Shown: positions 6,944-16,366, counted from the stretch's first letter. The stretch: 64,000 nt of DNA from Moorena bouillonii PNG (GCF_001942495.1 NZ_MKZS01000001.1:4454457-4518456), one strand, 5' to 3'. Made by a program: numbers and translations. The notes: a model not told the origin generated them from the sequence alone.

Positions 6944-9169
6944 TTATTCTCCATCAAAATTAAACCCTAATTTCTCACATCGACTACGAAACGAATGGTT
7001 CTTTACCCGGTTTAAAGCCCAAGTTTTACCTTTATCCTTCCGTATTTTGTTTGTATACCAACAATCCAGGGGTACTGCTGCAACTAACATGGTCAAGACC
7101 GAAGCCAAAACAGCAATAACTATAAGACGCTTTGATAGCAGTTTCTTAGGTAAGCTAAATGTTATAAAATTATCTGCTTTTGAACTTGTATTTATCCCCT
7201 CTGGGGTAACTAAAGGCGTATCTAAAACAGGGCGATCATCCCTTGGTGCTCTAGCAATGTGGATTTTAGACCCTTCCTGATCAGTATAGATTTTAGGCTT
7301 CATATCAGGAAGGGTTTCTCGAATCCTCTTTTCGATGTACTTATGTAACTCATCCAGAGAAATCACCCTATCCCCATTCAAATCAGCATCTCCCGTTTCA
7401 ATACCCTCTACTAAATACTGAGTGTAAATTGAGAGCTGTTCGTCCAATTGACTAAAGGAATAGTCAGTTGAAGAAGCGAGAATAGCACGCCCTTCTCCAC
7501 CTAATTGATTTTGAAGATCGACAGAGCGATCATCTTTAACCAGTAGGCCCTTACGAAAGGCTGCACTAAAGCAGCAGTCTAGGATAACCACTTGTCGCTT
7601 GGAGCGGCTACCATTCATAATGTTATGGATAGCCCTAGCAGAAACGGCTGTTGTCTTAACTAGTTCTCTCTGTGAATTCTTACGAGTAATACGAGTTGTT
7701 AAATACAGTTGATTGCTGCTATCTTTGACACCGTGACCTGAAAAGAACAGTAACACCAAATCATCTTTTGTAGAACTAGCGAATAACTCTTCAATAGCCT
7801 CCTCCATTTCCTGTCGATCAGGATTACTCAGAGCTTTGACATCAACAAAATTTCCCAGTTGTGGGGAATCCAGTATTCGTTTGATTTCCTCTAAATCTTT
7901 GGTTGCGCCAGGTAGTGGCTTTAAGCCCTGTCCATATTCACTGACTCCAATCAACAGTGCTCGTTTGACTCCTTGTGATTGGCGAGCATCCTTTACATGG
8001 AGCTGCTTAGGGCTTGGCTTGTCTGGCACAACTGACGGATTTAGAGGTTGAAATGACTCAATTGGAGGTTGAACGAATTGAGCATCTTGCACTTGCATGA
8101 AAATCACAGGTGTGGCAAAATCCCGTTTCCAATACCCTGTTGATTCATGGAGACTAATTTCTCGTCGTCCTTCCTGTACTGCTATATCCGCTGACTTACC
8201 TTGAGCTAATTGTTTATAAAAGTGGCAGGCAAATCGGCTAGCTGTGCTATTAGACACGGGATATTGCATGGCCACGACTACAGGAATAAGTTGCTGCACA
8301 ACCTTGGAAGCTAGCCCTACAGATGGTTTCGATGTAGACTCCATTGCTCCCTGACATGCCTGCAACACAATAATTCCAGGTCGATGGCGATTGAATAGAT
8401 CACTAAAGTAATTGGCGGTAATCCACCGTGCCTGATCAAATTCATCCACCAAGGCAATTTCACCATTTTCATTCTCGAAACGACCATGACCGATGAAATG
8501 GAAAATATGAGGCTTTTTCCTAAGAACTTTATCAATAGCACTGCGGCTAGCTGGATTCACTACTGGTAACAATTCCACCTGCTCTGGTTGTTCCTGGGCT
8601 AGTGTTTCTATCGCCGCCTGCACTTTCTCGTAGGCAACTGGATTTAAATCTGTCGGTGCAGAGACAACTAAGGCAATCCGCATTTTTTCATTTGCGCCTA
8701 ACTGAATCGGTGGTGCTGAAATCGGGTGTGAGGGCAGGCGCGAGAAGACCAAGCCAGGTGCAGTAGCCAACCAAATTGTTCCTGAGTTAGTCCTCTGAGG
8801 CAAACACATAAATTCCCACGGAAACGCTGCCACTTCAGGGATATTTTGCTCGTCTATATCTAGTTCTACCCGTAGCAGTTGCTGTTTAGTGCGAACAACT
8901 TCGTTATAAAATCCAATAAAATCATGGCAAAGTCGATCATCAAACAAGGTATCAAACAATGCTTCTCCGAGTAACCTCGACTTGTTAGCATCTTTGAGTC
9001 CATTTTTACGAACCTCCTCGATCAACTCCTTGACTTCTGGGGTGATCTTATCCTGATAGCGAAATGGTCCAGAGATTCGATTATCGAGCTTTCCAGGTTC
9101 TTTCTTTTCAACCCCCACGGTATAATAATTTATCAGGTAGATGCGATAGGTGTAGTAGGCTCTAGTCAT
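6944..9169 (-). CDS. CHAT-domain and caspase-domain double protease with EF-hand and membrane segment
   Basis: The 741-residue protein carries two clan CD cysteine peptidase modules. The N-terminal CHAT domain has His in FHFIGHGRF (about 224) and Cys in VLQACQGA (about 271). The second is a C14 caspase/orthocaspase domain (about 405-590) with FFSGHG (about 475) and LDCCFSAAF (about 533). An EF-hand-like loop DADLNGDRVISLDE (about 596-609) follows, then one hydrophobic helix (about 685-705) near the C-terminus. Such proteins are cleaving effectors in stress or anti-phage cell death, and calcium may activate this one (inference). All catalytic residues are present. It lies between the twin HTH cassettes. 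Confidence 0.85.
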   Translation of the reverse strand: MTRAYYTYRIYLINYYTVGVEKKEPGKLDNRISGPFRYQDKITPEVKELIEEVRKNGLKDANKSRLLGEALFDTLFDDRLCHDFIGFYNEVVRTKQQLLRVELDIDEQNIPEVAAFPWEFMCLPQRTNSGTIWLATAPGLVFSRLPSHPISAPPIQLGANEKMRIALVVSAPTDLNPVAYEKVQAAIETLAQEQPEQVELLPVVNPASRSAIDKVLRKKPHIFHFIGHGRFENENGEIALVDEFDQARWITANYFSDLFNRHRPGIIVLQACQGAMESTSKPSVGLASKVVQQLIPVVVAMQYPVSNSTASRFACHFYKQLAQGKSADIAVQEGRREISLHESTGYWKRDFATPVIFMQVQDAQFVQPPIESFQPLNPSVVPDKPSPKQLHVKDARQSQGVKRALLIGVSEYGQGLKPLPGATKDLEEIKRILDSPQLGNFVDVKALSNPDRQEMEEAIEELFASSTKDDLVLLFFSGHGVKDSSNQLYLTTRITRKNSQRELVKTTAVSARAIHNIMNGSRSKRQVVILDCCFSAAFRKGLLVKDDRSVDLQNQLGGEGRAILASSTDYSFSQLDEQLSIYTQYLVEGIETGDADLNGDRVISLDELHKYIEKRIRETLPDMKPKIYTDQEGSKIHIARAPRDDRPVLDTPLVTPEGINTSSKADNFITFSLPKKLLSKRLIVIAVLASVLTMLVAAVPLDCWYTNKIRKDKGKTWALNRVKNHSFRSRCEKLGFNFDGE

Positions 9170-9462
9170 AGCTGTCTGATCAGATAAAGCTGATTAATTG
9201 GTAAGCATATGCGCTACGCGCACGCTACGGGAACAGCAGTCAGTAGTCAGTGGTCAGTGGTCAGTGGTCAGCTTAAAATAAACCTCATTTGGGATAATTT
9301 AATAGTTAGAGATGTTAGAGAATTAGAAGTCTGGGAAAAAGCCCAATATAAGCATTCAGCTTTTGAATAAAATCAGCTAACCGCTGATAGCTGATAGCTG
9401 ATAGCTGACCGCTGATAACTGAATACTTACCATAGATTTACAATAATAACGATGCGCCCGAT
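9170..9462. other. Short repeats and a four-helix-bundle protein remnant
   Basis: Contains GTCAGTG heptamers (9238-9275) and GCTGATA repeats (9375-9420). Positions 9302-9370 on the plus strand read DVRELEVWEKAQ and then stop. This matches the start of small four-helix-bundle (23S rRNA intervening sequence-type) proteins, which typically open with RELxVWxKA, so it is a truncated remnant. Confidence 0.45.
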
Positions 9463-10395
9463 TTAAGTCGCTAAATCCTGTTGAAGATTAGCTTTCGGTA
9501 GGTTCAATATCCATTCCTTGATATCACTACGACTAAATTTAATCGCCGCCTGATTCTTATTTCGTATTAACGTTTGGAATCTATCTGCCAGATCACTGAA
9601 AACATCACGGATATCAGCAGTTAACCAGTTCATATCCGGCTCACCCCAGGCGATACCGCGCAAATTAATAGACTTTATTTCCTTGGGCACTTTAAAGACA
9701 ATAGCAAATTGGACTGTCGGTATGTTTTGGATTTCGGGCTCTTCAATGCGCCAGTAACACTTCGAGTTACCTTCACCTTGGGAAATTATTTCAAAGTGAC
9801 CAGCTTCGTAAGCATACTCAGGAATGACAATGAATGCTTTGAGTTCGTTCTTATTTCCTACATTAGCTTTGAGCTCCGCAGGAATAGTGGTAAATTCGGC
9901 TAGTTCAGTGCTATCAATCCCGATACTCCAATCAAGATTGCTATTGATAGCTAAATTCATGCCCACCCCGAAGTTCATCACAGGTCGCCATTGGCTTTTG
10001 GGGAAAATAGACTGAACGATGGGCTCTTTTTCTCCTTTGGGACTGAAGTCAAGCTCACAGCACAATCGCCAAAATCTAACCCCTGGTTTGGGACGCAAAT
10101 CGACAGTCACAGTCATGTAATAAAAATCAAATGCATCACGCATTTGCTGTCGATAAATGTTGCTCAATCCCTCTTCAGTTTCTTCAAATAGGTCTTCGGT
10201 AAGTAAGATCAACTTATCCCTAGGATTGCCAAAGCTAACTTTACTTTCCAGCAAGCTTTTAACGGCGGTTGCACCTACACCAAGCTTTGTACTTTCATCC
10301 AGGCAACTTTCCCATTTTTTTACTTGCTCAAATAGGTCAGCCAAGAAAGTCTCAGCTTCTTGGGGATTGGGTAGCGGAATGTTTTCATCGGTCAT
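9463..10395 (-). CDS. Protein of unknown function next to the caspase gene
   Basis: A 310-residue soluble protein with no signal peptide or membrane helix. The N-terminal third is helical and acidic (NPQEAETFLADLFEQVKKWE). The centre is beta-rich (YYMTVTVDLRPKPG, RFWRLCCELDFSP, IPEYAYEAGHFEI). The C-terminal third is a helical segment rich in charged residues. I do not recognise a family. It is on the same strand as, and 293 bp upstream of, the CHAT-caspase gene, so a functional link such as sensor or substrate is possible but unproven. The intervening repeats argue against a tight operon. ATG at 10395 is the only good start. Confidence 0.6.
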   Translation of the reverse strand: MTDENIPLPNPQEAETFLADLFEQVKKWESCLDESTKLGVGATAVKSLLESKVSFGNPRDKLILLTEDLFEETEEGLSNIYRQQMRDAFDFYYMTVTVDLRPKPGVRFWRLCCELDFSPKGEKEPIVQSIFPKSQWRPVMNFGVGMNLAINSNLDWSIGIDSTELAEFTTIPAELKANVGNKNELKAFIVIPEYAYEAGHFEIISQGEGNSKCYWRIEEPEIQNIPTVQFAIVFKVPKEIKSINLRGIAWGEPDMNWLTADIRDVFSDLADRFQTLIRNKNQAAIKFSRSDIKEWILNLPKANLQQDLAT

Positions 10396-11443
10396 TGACT
10401 TCAGCTCTATTTAGATTGACAAAGTTACTACACTTGGCAGCGAGGTATAGCACAAGCCACAATCACATAATTATTGATTAAGTTACTGGCAAGCTGCATC
10501 TACAGCTTCCATGGATAAGGGGGAAGTTAGAGAAGTTTACAACCCGCCTTTTCAATTAAATCCGTAATTTTACTAGACTTATTAATTATAAAAATTAGTA
10601 TTATCTTATTATCTAGTCTTATGAGCTATGAAAGTTGTAATTGGCGTCACAAAAAATTGTCTAGCGAAGCCATAACAACTAGCTATATTTTTATGATTGA
10701 TTATTTACTTTGAGTATAGTTTGTTTGATAGTAGTATATCACAATCTTCAACAAGAGGAACAAAATAGAGACAATTTTAGTCTAATCTTTTATTCTTTCA
10801 TCAGAGAAAATAACCCTTTTCCAAATAGGTCATGAACACTAAGGCTGATTTCTGATCACATCAAAAAATATCGGAGCTCTTTCCTACTCTTCTCTTTTAG
10901 CTGTTTATTGTTTCCGGTTAGAGCCATCCTCTGTTTACATCTCATTTAAAAACTCTAATTTCCCCGAAACAATCGATCAATTTTAAGACTTATGAATTGA
11001 CAAAAAAGCAAAAGTGTGCCTAAAGCGGTTTTCTATTCGGTTAGGTACAAAGTCCTAGGAGGGAGTAGGGAGCAGTGAAGGGGCAAGAGGCAAGAGGCAA
11101 GAGGCAAGAGGCAAGAGGCAAGAGGGAAAACAATCCTGTGTACCTGATAGTTATGCAAACCGCCGTAAGGGAGAATAATATCAAGTCTGGTTGAATACCC
11201 ATAATTAAGGAGAGGGTGGGGAGTGTGGGAAGTGTGGGGAGGGTGGGGAGATGGGGAGATAGGGAGATGGGGAGATGGGGAAGATTTTTATTAAGGGTAA
11301 TTATCCTGACTTGATATAAGACAAGCGATCGCATTCCCTATGGTCGAGTAACAAAGGGTTTCAGGAATGCGATCGCGCCCCGCGTGACCTACGGTCAATC
11401 GCTTTTCCATAAGAAAGGCAACAGGGAACAGCCAAGAGTTAGT
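10396..11443. other. AT-rich intergenic DNA with heptamer tracts
   Basis: 10396-11040 is AT-rich with no gene seen. 11075-11128 is a GCAAGAG heptamer tract, and 11210-11285 is GTGGGGA/GATGGGGA repeats. 11325-11402 carries R1-type and GCGATCGC motifs. The second dyad array starts at 11444. Confidence 0.55.
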
Positions 11444-11718
11444 ATTTCGACAATGCAATAGTTTGTGATAACCCTCTTAACTTAAAAGTCCCACAAAACC
11501 TATAAACTCTATACATCCCACCAGATCAGAAATTGCGACAATGCAATAGTTTTTACCACCTTTTTATAGTATTAATATTATTTACCCTATAAACTCCATA
11601 CATCCCATCGGATTAGAAATTGCGATAATGCAATAGTTTTTTTATAGCACCCTTTTATAATTTTTAACTTACTACACCCACTACTCCCATTTTTTCTTTT
11701 TAATTACGCTAATGCAAT
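11444..11718. promoter_or_regulatory. Second array of four dyad sites upstream of HTH gene B
   Basis: Sites at 11444, 11532, 11619 and 11703 share the core CGAYAATGCAATAGTTT and, in the better copies, the dyad ATTGC-N6-GCAAT. The steps are 88, 87 and 84 bp. The DNA between sites is also partly repeated (ATAAACTCCATACATCCCA-like), so the array is a worn tandem repeat of about 87 bp. The last site is 15 bp upstream of the -35 box, as in copy A. Confidence 0.68.
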
Positions 11719-11733
11719 AGTTTTGCCATGCCC

Positions 11734-11762
11734 TTGCCTTTTCAGAACAAGTGTGTTAAAGT
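11734..11762 (+). promoter_or_regulatory. Sigma70-type promoter of HTH gene B
   Basis: TTGCCT (11734-11739), 17-bp spacer, TAAAGT (11757-11762), 32 bp before the start codon. The layout is the same as for copy A. Confidence 0.6.
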
Positions 11763-11794
11763 AAGGATATCGTAAAAGCAATGGTTTACTCCCC

Positions 11795-12217
11795 ATGATG
11801 ATTTCCACTGCACAAGCCGCTGAATTACTAGGTGTTTCTGCCACTCGCGTTCGTTACCTTCTGGGTAAGGGCAGAGTTAAAGGGGCTTATAAGGTGGGTA
11901 GAACTTGGGTGATTCCGTTGTTTGATGGTATGCCGGTGGTCACTCCTGGCACTCGCGGACCAAAACGGAACTGGTCAAAGCGTACAAATTACACTAAGGC
12001 TGTGATCCACGTTAATCAGAAAGTTATTCGCCAAAATCTCAAGACCGGGGAGCGTAATCCTGTGATTACGGTGAAGCGAGGCTCTAAAAATGTTTACGGT
12101 CATACGGTAGAGGTCAATGGCCCTTGTCGGGTGATGTATCGTCCAGATGATCCCCTCAAGTGTGGAGCACGGGTCTGGATTGAGACGATTTCTGATTTTG
12201 AAGTAATATCGGCTTGA
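11795..12217 (+). CDS. Excisionase-like helix-turn-helix protein, copy B
   Basis: A 140-residue protein identical in sequence to copy A at 5611-6033: N-terminal HTH (about 4-45), unknown C-terminal beta-rich domain. By my reading the two genes differ at 12 nucleotide positions, all silent, for example the last four codons (GTG ATT TCA GCG versus GTA ATA TCG GCT with the same amino acids). This points to an old duplication, or parallel gain, under strong purifying selection rather than a very recent copy. The flanking dyad array and promoter are also conserved. Confidence 0.75.
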   Translation: MMISTAQAAELLGVSATRVRYLLGKGRVKGAYKVGRTWVIPLFDGMPVVTPGTRGPKRNWSKRTNYTKAVIHVNQKVIRQNLKTGERNPVITVKRGSKNVYGHTVEVNGPCRVMYRPDDPLKCGARVWIETISDFEVISA

Positions 12218-12550
12218 TCAGGAATTTGCGTTCGCGTAGCGTGACCATAGACAAATCGCATTCAAATCAAAAAAAATCCCATCAACCACAAGCTGTCCTA
12301 TCTTTGATGATTGACCATAGGTCACGCTACGCGAACGAGACTTTAGCGATCGCGTTTTTTAGATGACCGAGATTTTAGCGATCGCGTTTTTTAGCAATTA
12401 TATTTTTTTGATCCCATAATCAGTGATCAGATCATGACTATAGGGATCTTAAATCAATTGTGATAATTTTTGTTCCCTACTCCCTACTCCCTACTCCCTA
12501 CTCCCTACTCCCTACTCCCTACTCCCTACTCCCTTGCTGTCATAACCAAC
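12218..12550. other. Intergenic: R1 repeats and CCCTACT heptamers
   Basis: R1 units at about 12230-12260 and 12305-12340, two GCGATCGCGTTTTTTAG copies (about 12346-12393), and a CCCTACT tract (12474-12533). No gene was seen. Confidence 0.6.
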
Positions 12551-14482
12551 TTAACCACTAAGCAAAGCTTCCACAAACTCATAACTAGAGAAAGGCCGCA
12601 AATCTTCAATCCCTTCCCCTGCACCAATAAAGCGAATCGGTAAGCCCAGTTCCCGCACGACTGCTAAAGCGACACCACCTTTAGCACTTCCATCCAATTT
12701 TGTCAATACCACTCCACTCAGTTTTGCCGCCTCTGAGAAGACTTGTGCTTGACGTAAACCATTTTGACCTAAGGTAGCATCCAGCACTAGCAAGGATTCA
12801 ACTGTGGCATCTGGGGCTTTTTTAGCGACAATTCGCCGAATTTTCGCCAATTCCTCCATTAGATTTTTCTTATTTTGCAATCGTCCTGCTGTATCCACCA
12901 ACAGTAATTCAGTATTTCTAGATTGGGCAGCACTAATGCCATCAAACACAACAGCAGCTGGATCAGTATTCTTACCAGGATTAGCAATCACTTCAGTACC
13001 ACTGCGCTCTCCCCAAACCTTAACTTGTTCCACAGCCGCAGCTCGAAAGGTATCTGCTGCTGCAATTAAACAACGGTAGCCTGACTTCTGACCTAAGTTA
13101 GCGAGTTTACCAATAGTAGTAGTTTTGCCAGCACCATTTACTCCAGTCATCAGCCAGATATTCAAGGTATCGTTTTCTGGAGCAAAGGTCCGGCTGTAAT
13201 TGTTACTGTAAGGTTGCTCTAGCAAATCTCTGATGATTTGTTTGAGATATGCGATCGCTTTTTCTGCTGGTAGAGACTCCTCCCGCAACTTAGCTTGTAG
13301 AGTATCAATAATATAGTCAGTGGCCTCAACTCCTACATCTGCTTGTAACAGCAGCGCCTCAATCTCCATTACCGCGTCTTGATTCAACGGGCCTTGACCC
13401 ACAATCGCCTTTAGTTGGTTAATCAACCCGCGACGAGTTTTGCCCAATCCCTGACGCAGTTGCTTGAGCCAGCTAATTTCCTCGATCGAGATATCCTCAG
13501 GACTTCTTCCCTGAGATGCCAACACCTCTGCTGACCACAAGAACCCATCATCAAAGGCCAGACCAAGCACATTTTGATCTATCTCTGCTTCCCCTTCATC
13601 CTCGATCACACTTGCCACTTCAGGTTCCGGTTCAGGGGTTTCAATGGCTGTTTCCTTAAGACGTTCCAGTCGTGCTAGTCGGTTAGTGCTTGCTCGACGC
13701 GCCCAACTTGGGGCAGAAGCGGGGGTTTCTTCCTCTGTTGTCTCAGTTGATGGAGCTATATCACTTGTCAAGCTATCTGACTCAGGGATTGGTTTATTCT
13801 CAACCGAGGTCATGGCTATAGATGAGTCATGATTAGAGCTTACTGAATCCGATGGTGTTGATACTACCTCTTCTACCATCTGATCAGAGGATTGCTCGGT
13901 TACTGGTTCCACCGTTTCAGCAGTATCTACCGAAGCTTCACTAACCGTAGACTCTTCTAATTCCGATTCTGCTTGTGATTCTGCTTGTGATTCTGCTTGT
14001 GATTCTGCTTGTGATTCTGCTTGTGATTCTACTTGTGATTCTACTTGTGATTCTGCTTGTGATTCTGCTTCAACAGTTATCTGAGCTATCTCAGCCGTAA
14101 CTGTCGTGTCAGTTTCCTCAGACCCTTCCGATGTTTCAGCCGCTGGAGATTCAGTCTCTTGTGATTCTTGAAGTTTGTCCGGTGTAGCCGTTGCTGCTGG
14201 CTGAGCCGTTGAATCATCTACTGGCTTACTGTCAGTAGTGTCTATCTCTGGAGATTGATCTACTTGTTGCTTTTGAACATTTTTGTAGGCAGCTTTTGCC
14301 CAACTCAGGTAATCCTCAGCTGCTGCTGAGGATGACTCTTGGACAGATTTAGAATCAGCTTGGTCTATTGGTTGTTGCTCTGTTGCCTTTTGTTCCGATT
14401 CTACTTGAGATGTATCAGAGTCCTTTTTGTCAGCAGACCCTGCGCTAGCATCAGACTTTCGGTGGAACCAATTAAAGACCAT
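12551..14482 (-). CDS. ftsY: FtsY, signal recognition particle receptor
   Basis: FtsY is the GTPase that docks SRP-ribosome complexes at the membrane. The C-terminal NG domain (about 335-643) has GVNGAGKTTTIGKL (about 446), DTAGRLQNK (about 530) and TKLDGSAKGG (about 594). The long acidic N-terminal region (about 10-300) is disordered. It contains about eight AESQ/VESQ units (about 138-172) encoded by a near-perfect 12-bp DNA repeat that may vary in number. The FtsY A domain is always acidic, but here it is unusually long; 643 residues compare with about 500 in Escherichia coli. It is a single gene on the minus strand. Confidence 0.96.
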   Translation of the reverse strand: MVFNWFHRKSDASAGSADKKDSDTSQVESEQKATEQQPIDQADSKSVQESSSAAAEDYLSWAKAAYKNVQKQQVDQSPEIDTTDSKPVDDSTAQPAATATPDKLQESQETESPAAETSEGSEETDTTVTAEIAQITVEAESQAESQVESQVESQAESQAESQAESQAESQAESELEESTVSEASVDTAETVEPVTEQSSDQMVEEVVSTPSDSVSSNHDSSIAMTSVENKPIPESDSLTSDIAPSTETTEEETPASAPSWARRASTNRLARLERLKETAIETPEPEPEVASVIEDEGEAEIDQNVLGLAFDDGFLWSAEVLASQGRSPEDISIEEISWLKQLRQGLGKTRRGLINQLKAIVGQGPLNQDAVMEIEALLLQADVGVEATDYIIDTLQAKLREESLPAEKAIAYLKQIIRDLLEQPYSNNYSRTFAPENDTLNIWLMTGVNGAGKTTTIGKLANLGQKSGYRCLIAAADTFRAAAVEQVKVWGERSGTEVIANPGKNTDPAAVVFDGISAAQSRNTELLLVDTAGRLQNKKNLMEELAKIRRIVAKKAPDATVESLLVLDATLGQNGLRQAQVFSEAAKLSGVVLTKLDGSAKGGVALAVVRELGLPIRFIGAGEGIEDLRPFSSYEFVEALLSG

Positions 14483-15049
14483 TACCCTTACTTGACTATG
14501 GCGTCAATTAACTATATATATTCAATATTTGATTTAGGTTTTGAGTGCTTAGCCTAGGCTAATGCCTAACCTTGAGTTCTCCACGGATTGAAATCGCGTG
14601 GATTCTAAGAGTCGTGTCGTTACGCGGGTTAAAACCGCGCTGCACGACGCTTACAAAACTTACTAGAGAGTGAGTCTAGTCTCTTTTGTTGTGGCAGACT
14701 CAAAACTGCCCTACCTCCCTGGCCGTAGGCCACGCTACGCGAACGGATTAACAAAAAGTCTGTGGATTTACTTTTAATTTAATTGCACAATAGCTTTCGG
14801 AGTGGTTGTACCAAACAAATCAGGGCAATAAATCACTACTTTTTGCTGCATTGTTTGCCTGTTCCATGGTCGTAGGATATACCCCGTCTCCTTCTGGCCG
14901 GAATCTCACCGAAAAGCGCAAAATATAAACGCGACCAACCTTGTTCTTACTCACGATTCTATTTTAACACGATAGCCGTATGGGAATCCCGGCGCGCTGG
15001 CCGTAGGCCACGCGGGGCGCGTTCGCTGTCCACCCAATAAATTAGGTGG
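14483..15049. other. Intergenic with hairpins and R1 repeats
   Basis: 14579-14650 holds two GC-rich hairpins (CCACGGATTGAAATCGCGTGG-like; GCGGGTTAAAACCGC) that resemble the ends of IS200/IS605-type elements, but no transposase is present. R1 units lie at 14722-14745 and 14995-15030. One short reading frame is listed separately. Confidence 0.45.
14820..14954 (-). CDS. Possible 44-residue peptide
   Basis: A GTG-start frame encodes a basic peptide (SKNKVGRVYILRFSVRFRPE, then a Thr/Asn/Ala-rich tail). There is no convincing ribosome site and I know no family. It could be a remnant or chance. Confidence 0.2.
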   Translation of the reverse strand: MSKNKVGRVYILRFSVRFRPEGDGVYPTTMEQANNAAKSSDLLP

Positions 15050-15778
15050 CTAACTCTCGCTTGTTATTTTTCTGTTTTCTACAGGAATTGGCTCAAGGTC
15101 TGGGGTCTTAGACTTTTCAGAAAATCCCCACATGAACACTAGGGCAATGGCAGCAACCATTAACCATTCCGGTGGCACTAATTCCGGTTTAATCGCTCTG
15201 ACCAACAGCCGCAATCCCACAAAGCCCACGGTGATGTAGCCAGCATCCTCCAGATAGACATACTCTTTCAACCAACGAATAAATAAGCCCGCCATGAATC
15301 GCAGGGCAATTACCCCAATGGTGCCACCAGCAATAACCAGCCAGGTCTGGTCAGAAATTGCGATCGCTGTGGTGACACTATCCAAGGAAAAAGCTAAATC
15401 GGTAACAGCAATTAGCGGAATTGCCTGCCATAGAGAAGTAAACTTCGGGCCATGATGGTGATGGTCTTCATCTTGATCAGATCTGAAATACTCAAAGACC
15501 AACCAGAGCAGATAGGCTGCTCCCAATAACTCAAACTGCCAAAACTGCACTACCCAAGTGGCTGTGAGAATCAAAGTGATTCGTAGCACATAGGCAACTG
15601 CTAAGCCCAAGTTAAGAGCATGGCGTTGAAGTTGTTTGGTCTGTAAGCCTTGGGAGATCGCAGCTAATGCGATCGCATTATCAGCAGACAGTACAGCTTC
15701 TAGTGCCACCAGAATCAACAAAACCACAGGAGCCTCAAGCCCAACATTAAACGATGAGTTAAGAATTTGGTCTAGCAT
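15050..15778 (-). CDS. TerC-family integral membrane protein
   Basis: A 242-residue protein with about seven hydrophobic helices. TerC hallmarks are EAVLSADNAIALAAIS (about 28-43) and its internal partner TDLAFSLDSVTTAIAIS (about 128-144), with the conserved Asp residues thought to bind metal. Between the halves lies a cytoplasmic loop rich in Asp and His (DQDEDHHHHGPK), a likely metal-binding patch. TerC proteins are linked to tellurite resistance, manganese export and, in phototrophs, thylakoid protein insertion. It is a lone gene, so the exact role is open. Confidence 0.88.
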   Translation of the reverse strand: MLDQILNSSFNVGLEAPVVLLILVALEAVLSADNAIALAAISQGLQTKQLQRHALNLGLAVAYVLRITLILTATWVVQFWQFELLGAAYLLWLVFEYFRSDQDEDHHHHGPKFTSLWQAIPLIAVTDLAFSLDSVTTAIAISDQTWLVIAGGTIGVIALRFMAGLFIRWLKEYVYLEDAGYITVGFVGLRLLVRAIKPELVPPEWLMVAAIALVFMWGFSEKSKTPDLEPIPVENRKITSES

Positions 15779-16153
15779 TAAAAATTATTAAGGTCTTAAA
15801 GGGTTAACTTAGTATATGTAATATATGTAATCGCCAAAATTACTAAAACTTTGATATCTAACTTAATTAATCTTAACATTTAATCAGAATTAAAGTGCGC
15901 AACGGACCCTACTGAGGTTCCAACACCCACACCGAACCGGCAGCAAGATCAAGGTACATAGCTGTGATCCCAATTTGATATCAACCTAAGCTACAAGGAT
16001 TCTAATATCTGGATTGGACAAGTTATTGTGATAAAATTCCATAACTAGCCCAATTAGTTGGCTTAGGTGCGACCCATGGCTAATAAAATTTGCCTAGGTC
16101 AAGCGCACCGTTAATGGTATAGAATATCGCTCAAATAAAGGAGATTGTATACG
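15779..16153. other. Intergenic upstream of psaM with an R2 palindrome
   Basis: AT-rich DNA. An R2 unit lies at 16066-16109 (GGTGCGACCCATGGC ... GCGCACC), directly upstream of psaM. The psaM promoter is probably here, but no clear -35/-10 pair was picked out. Confidence 0.5.
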
Positions 16154-16249
16154 ATGGCTATTTCAGATGCGCAAGTTATCGGAGCTCTATTGCTGGCTTT
16201 GCTTCCGGGATTTCTAGCCTTCCGGCTGTCTACGGAACTTTACAAATAA
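16154..16249 (+). CDS. psaM: PsaM, photosystem I subunit XII
   Basis: A 31-residue single-helix protein, reading MAISDAQVIGALLLALLPGF then LAFRLSTELYK. It closely follows known PsaM sequences, which end LLPGFLAFRLATELYK. PsaM sits at the photosystem I trimer core in the thylakoid and helps stabilise trimers and carotenoid binding. AAAGGAG lies 10 nt before the ATG. Length matches the family exactly. It is often missed because of its size. Confidence 0.95.
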   Translation: MAISDAQVIGALLLALLPGFLAFRLSTELYK

Positions 16250-16316
16250 TCCTGGGAAGCTCAAAGCCTTGCTCCAAAGCGGCCTAGATCTAGAGCGGAC
16301 AAAGGATAAACAAAAT

Positions 16317-16366
16317 AGTTTAACTAACCCACCCATAATCTAGGATTTGGGTGGGTTAGTTAAACT
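16317..16366 (+). terminator. Strong hairpin downstream of psaM
   Basis: AGTTTAACTAACCCACCC pairs perfectly with GGGTGGGTTAGTTAAACT (18 bp, 14-nt loop), 67 bp after the psaM stop. No T-run follows, so it may act as an mRNA-stabilising or processing hairpin rather than a simple terminator. Confidence 0.6.

Noticed and set aside
11041-11334. A minus-strand frame rich in Leu-Pro-Thr repeats
   Set aside because: The sequence is a translation of heptamer tracts, not a protein.
11444-11718. Regular repeats of about 87 bp as a CRISPR array
   Set aside because: The shared core is short and dyad-shaped, the DNA between cores is itself partly repeated, and no cas genes are near.
14579-14650. Hairpins that could be a tRNA or the end of a complete IS element
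   Set aside because: No tRNA cloverleaf or CCA-type end can be drawn and no transposase is adjacent; at most a solitary element end.
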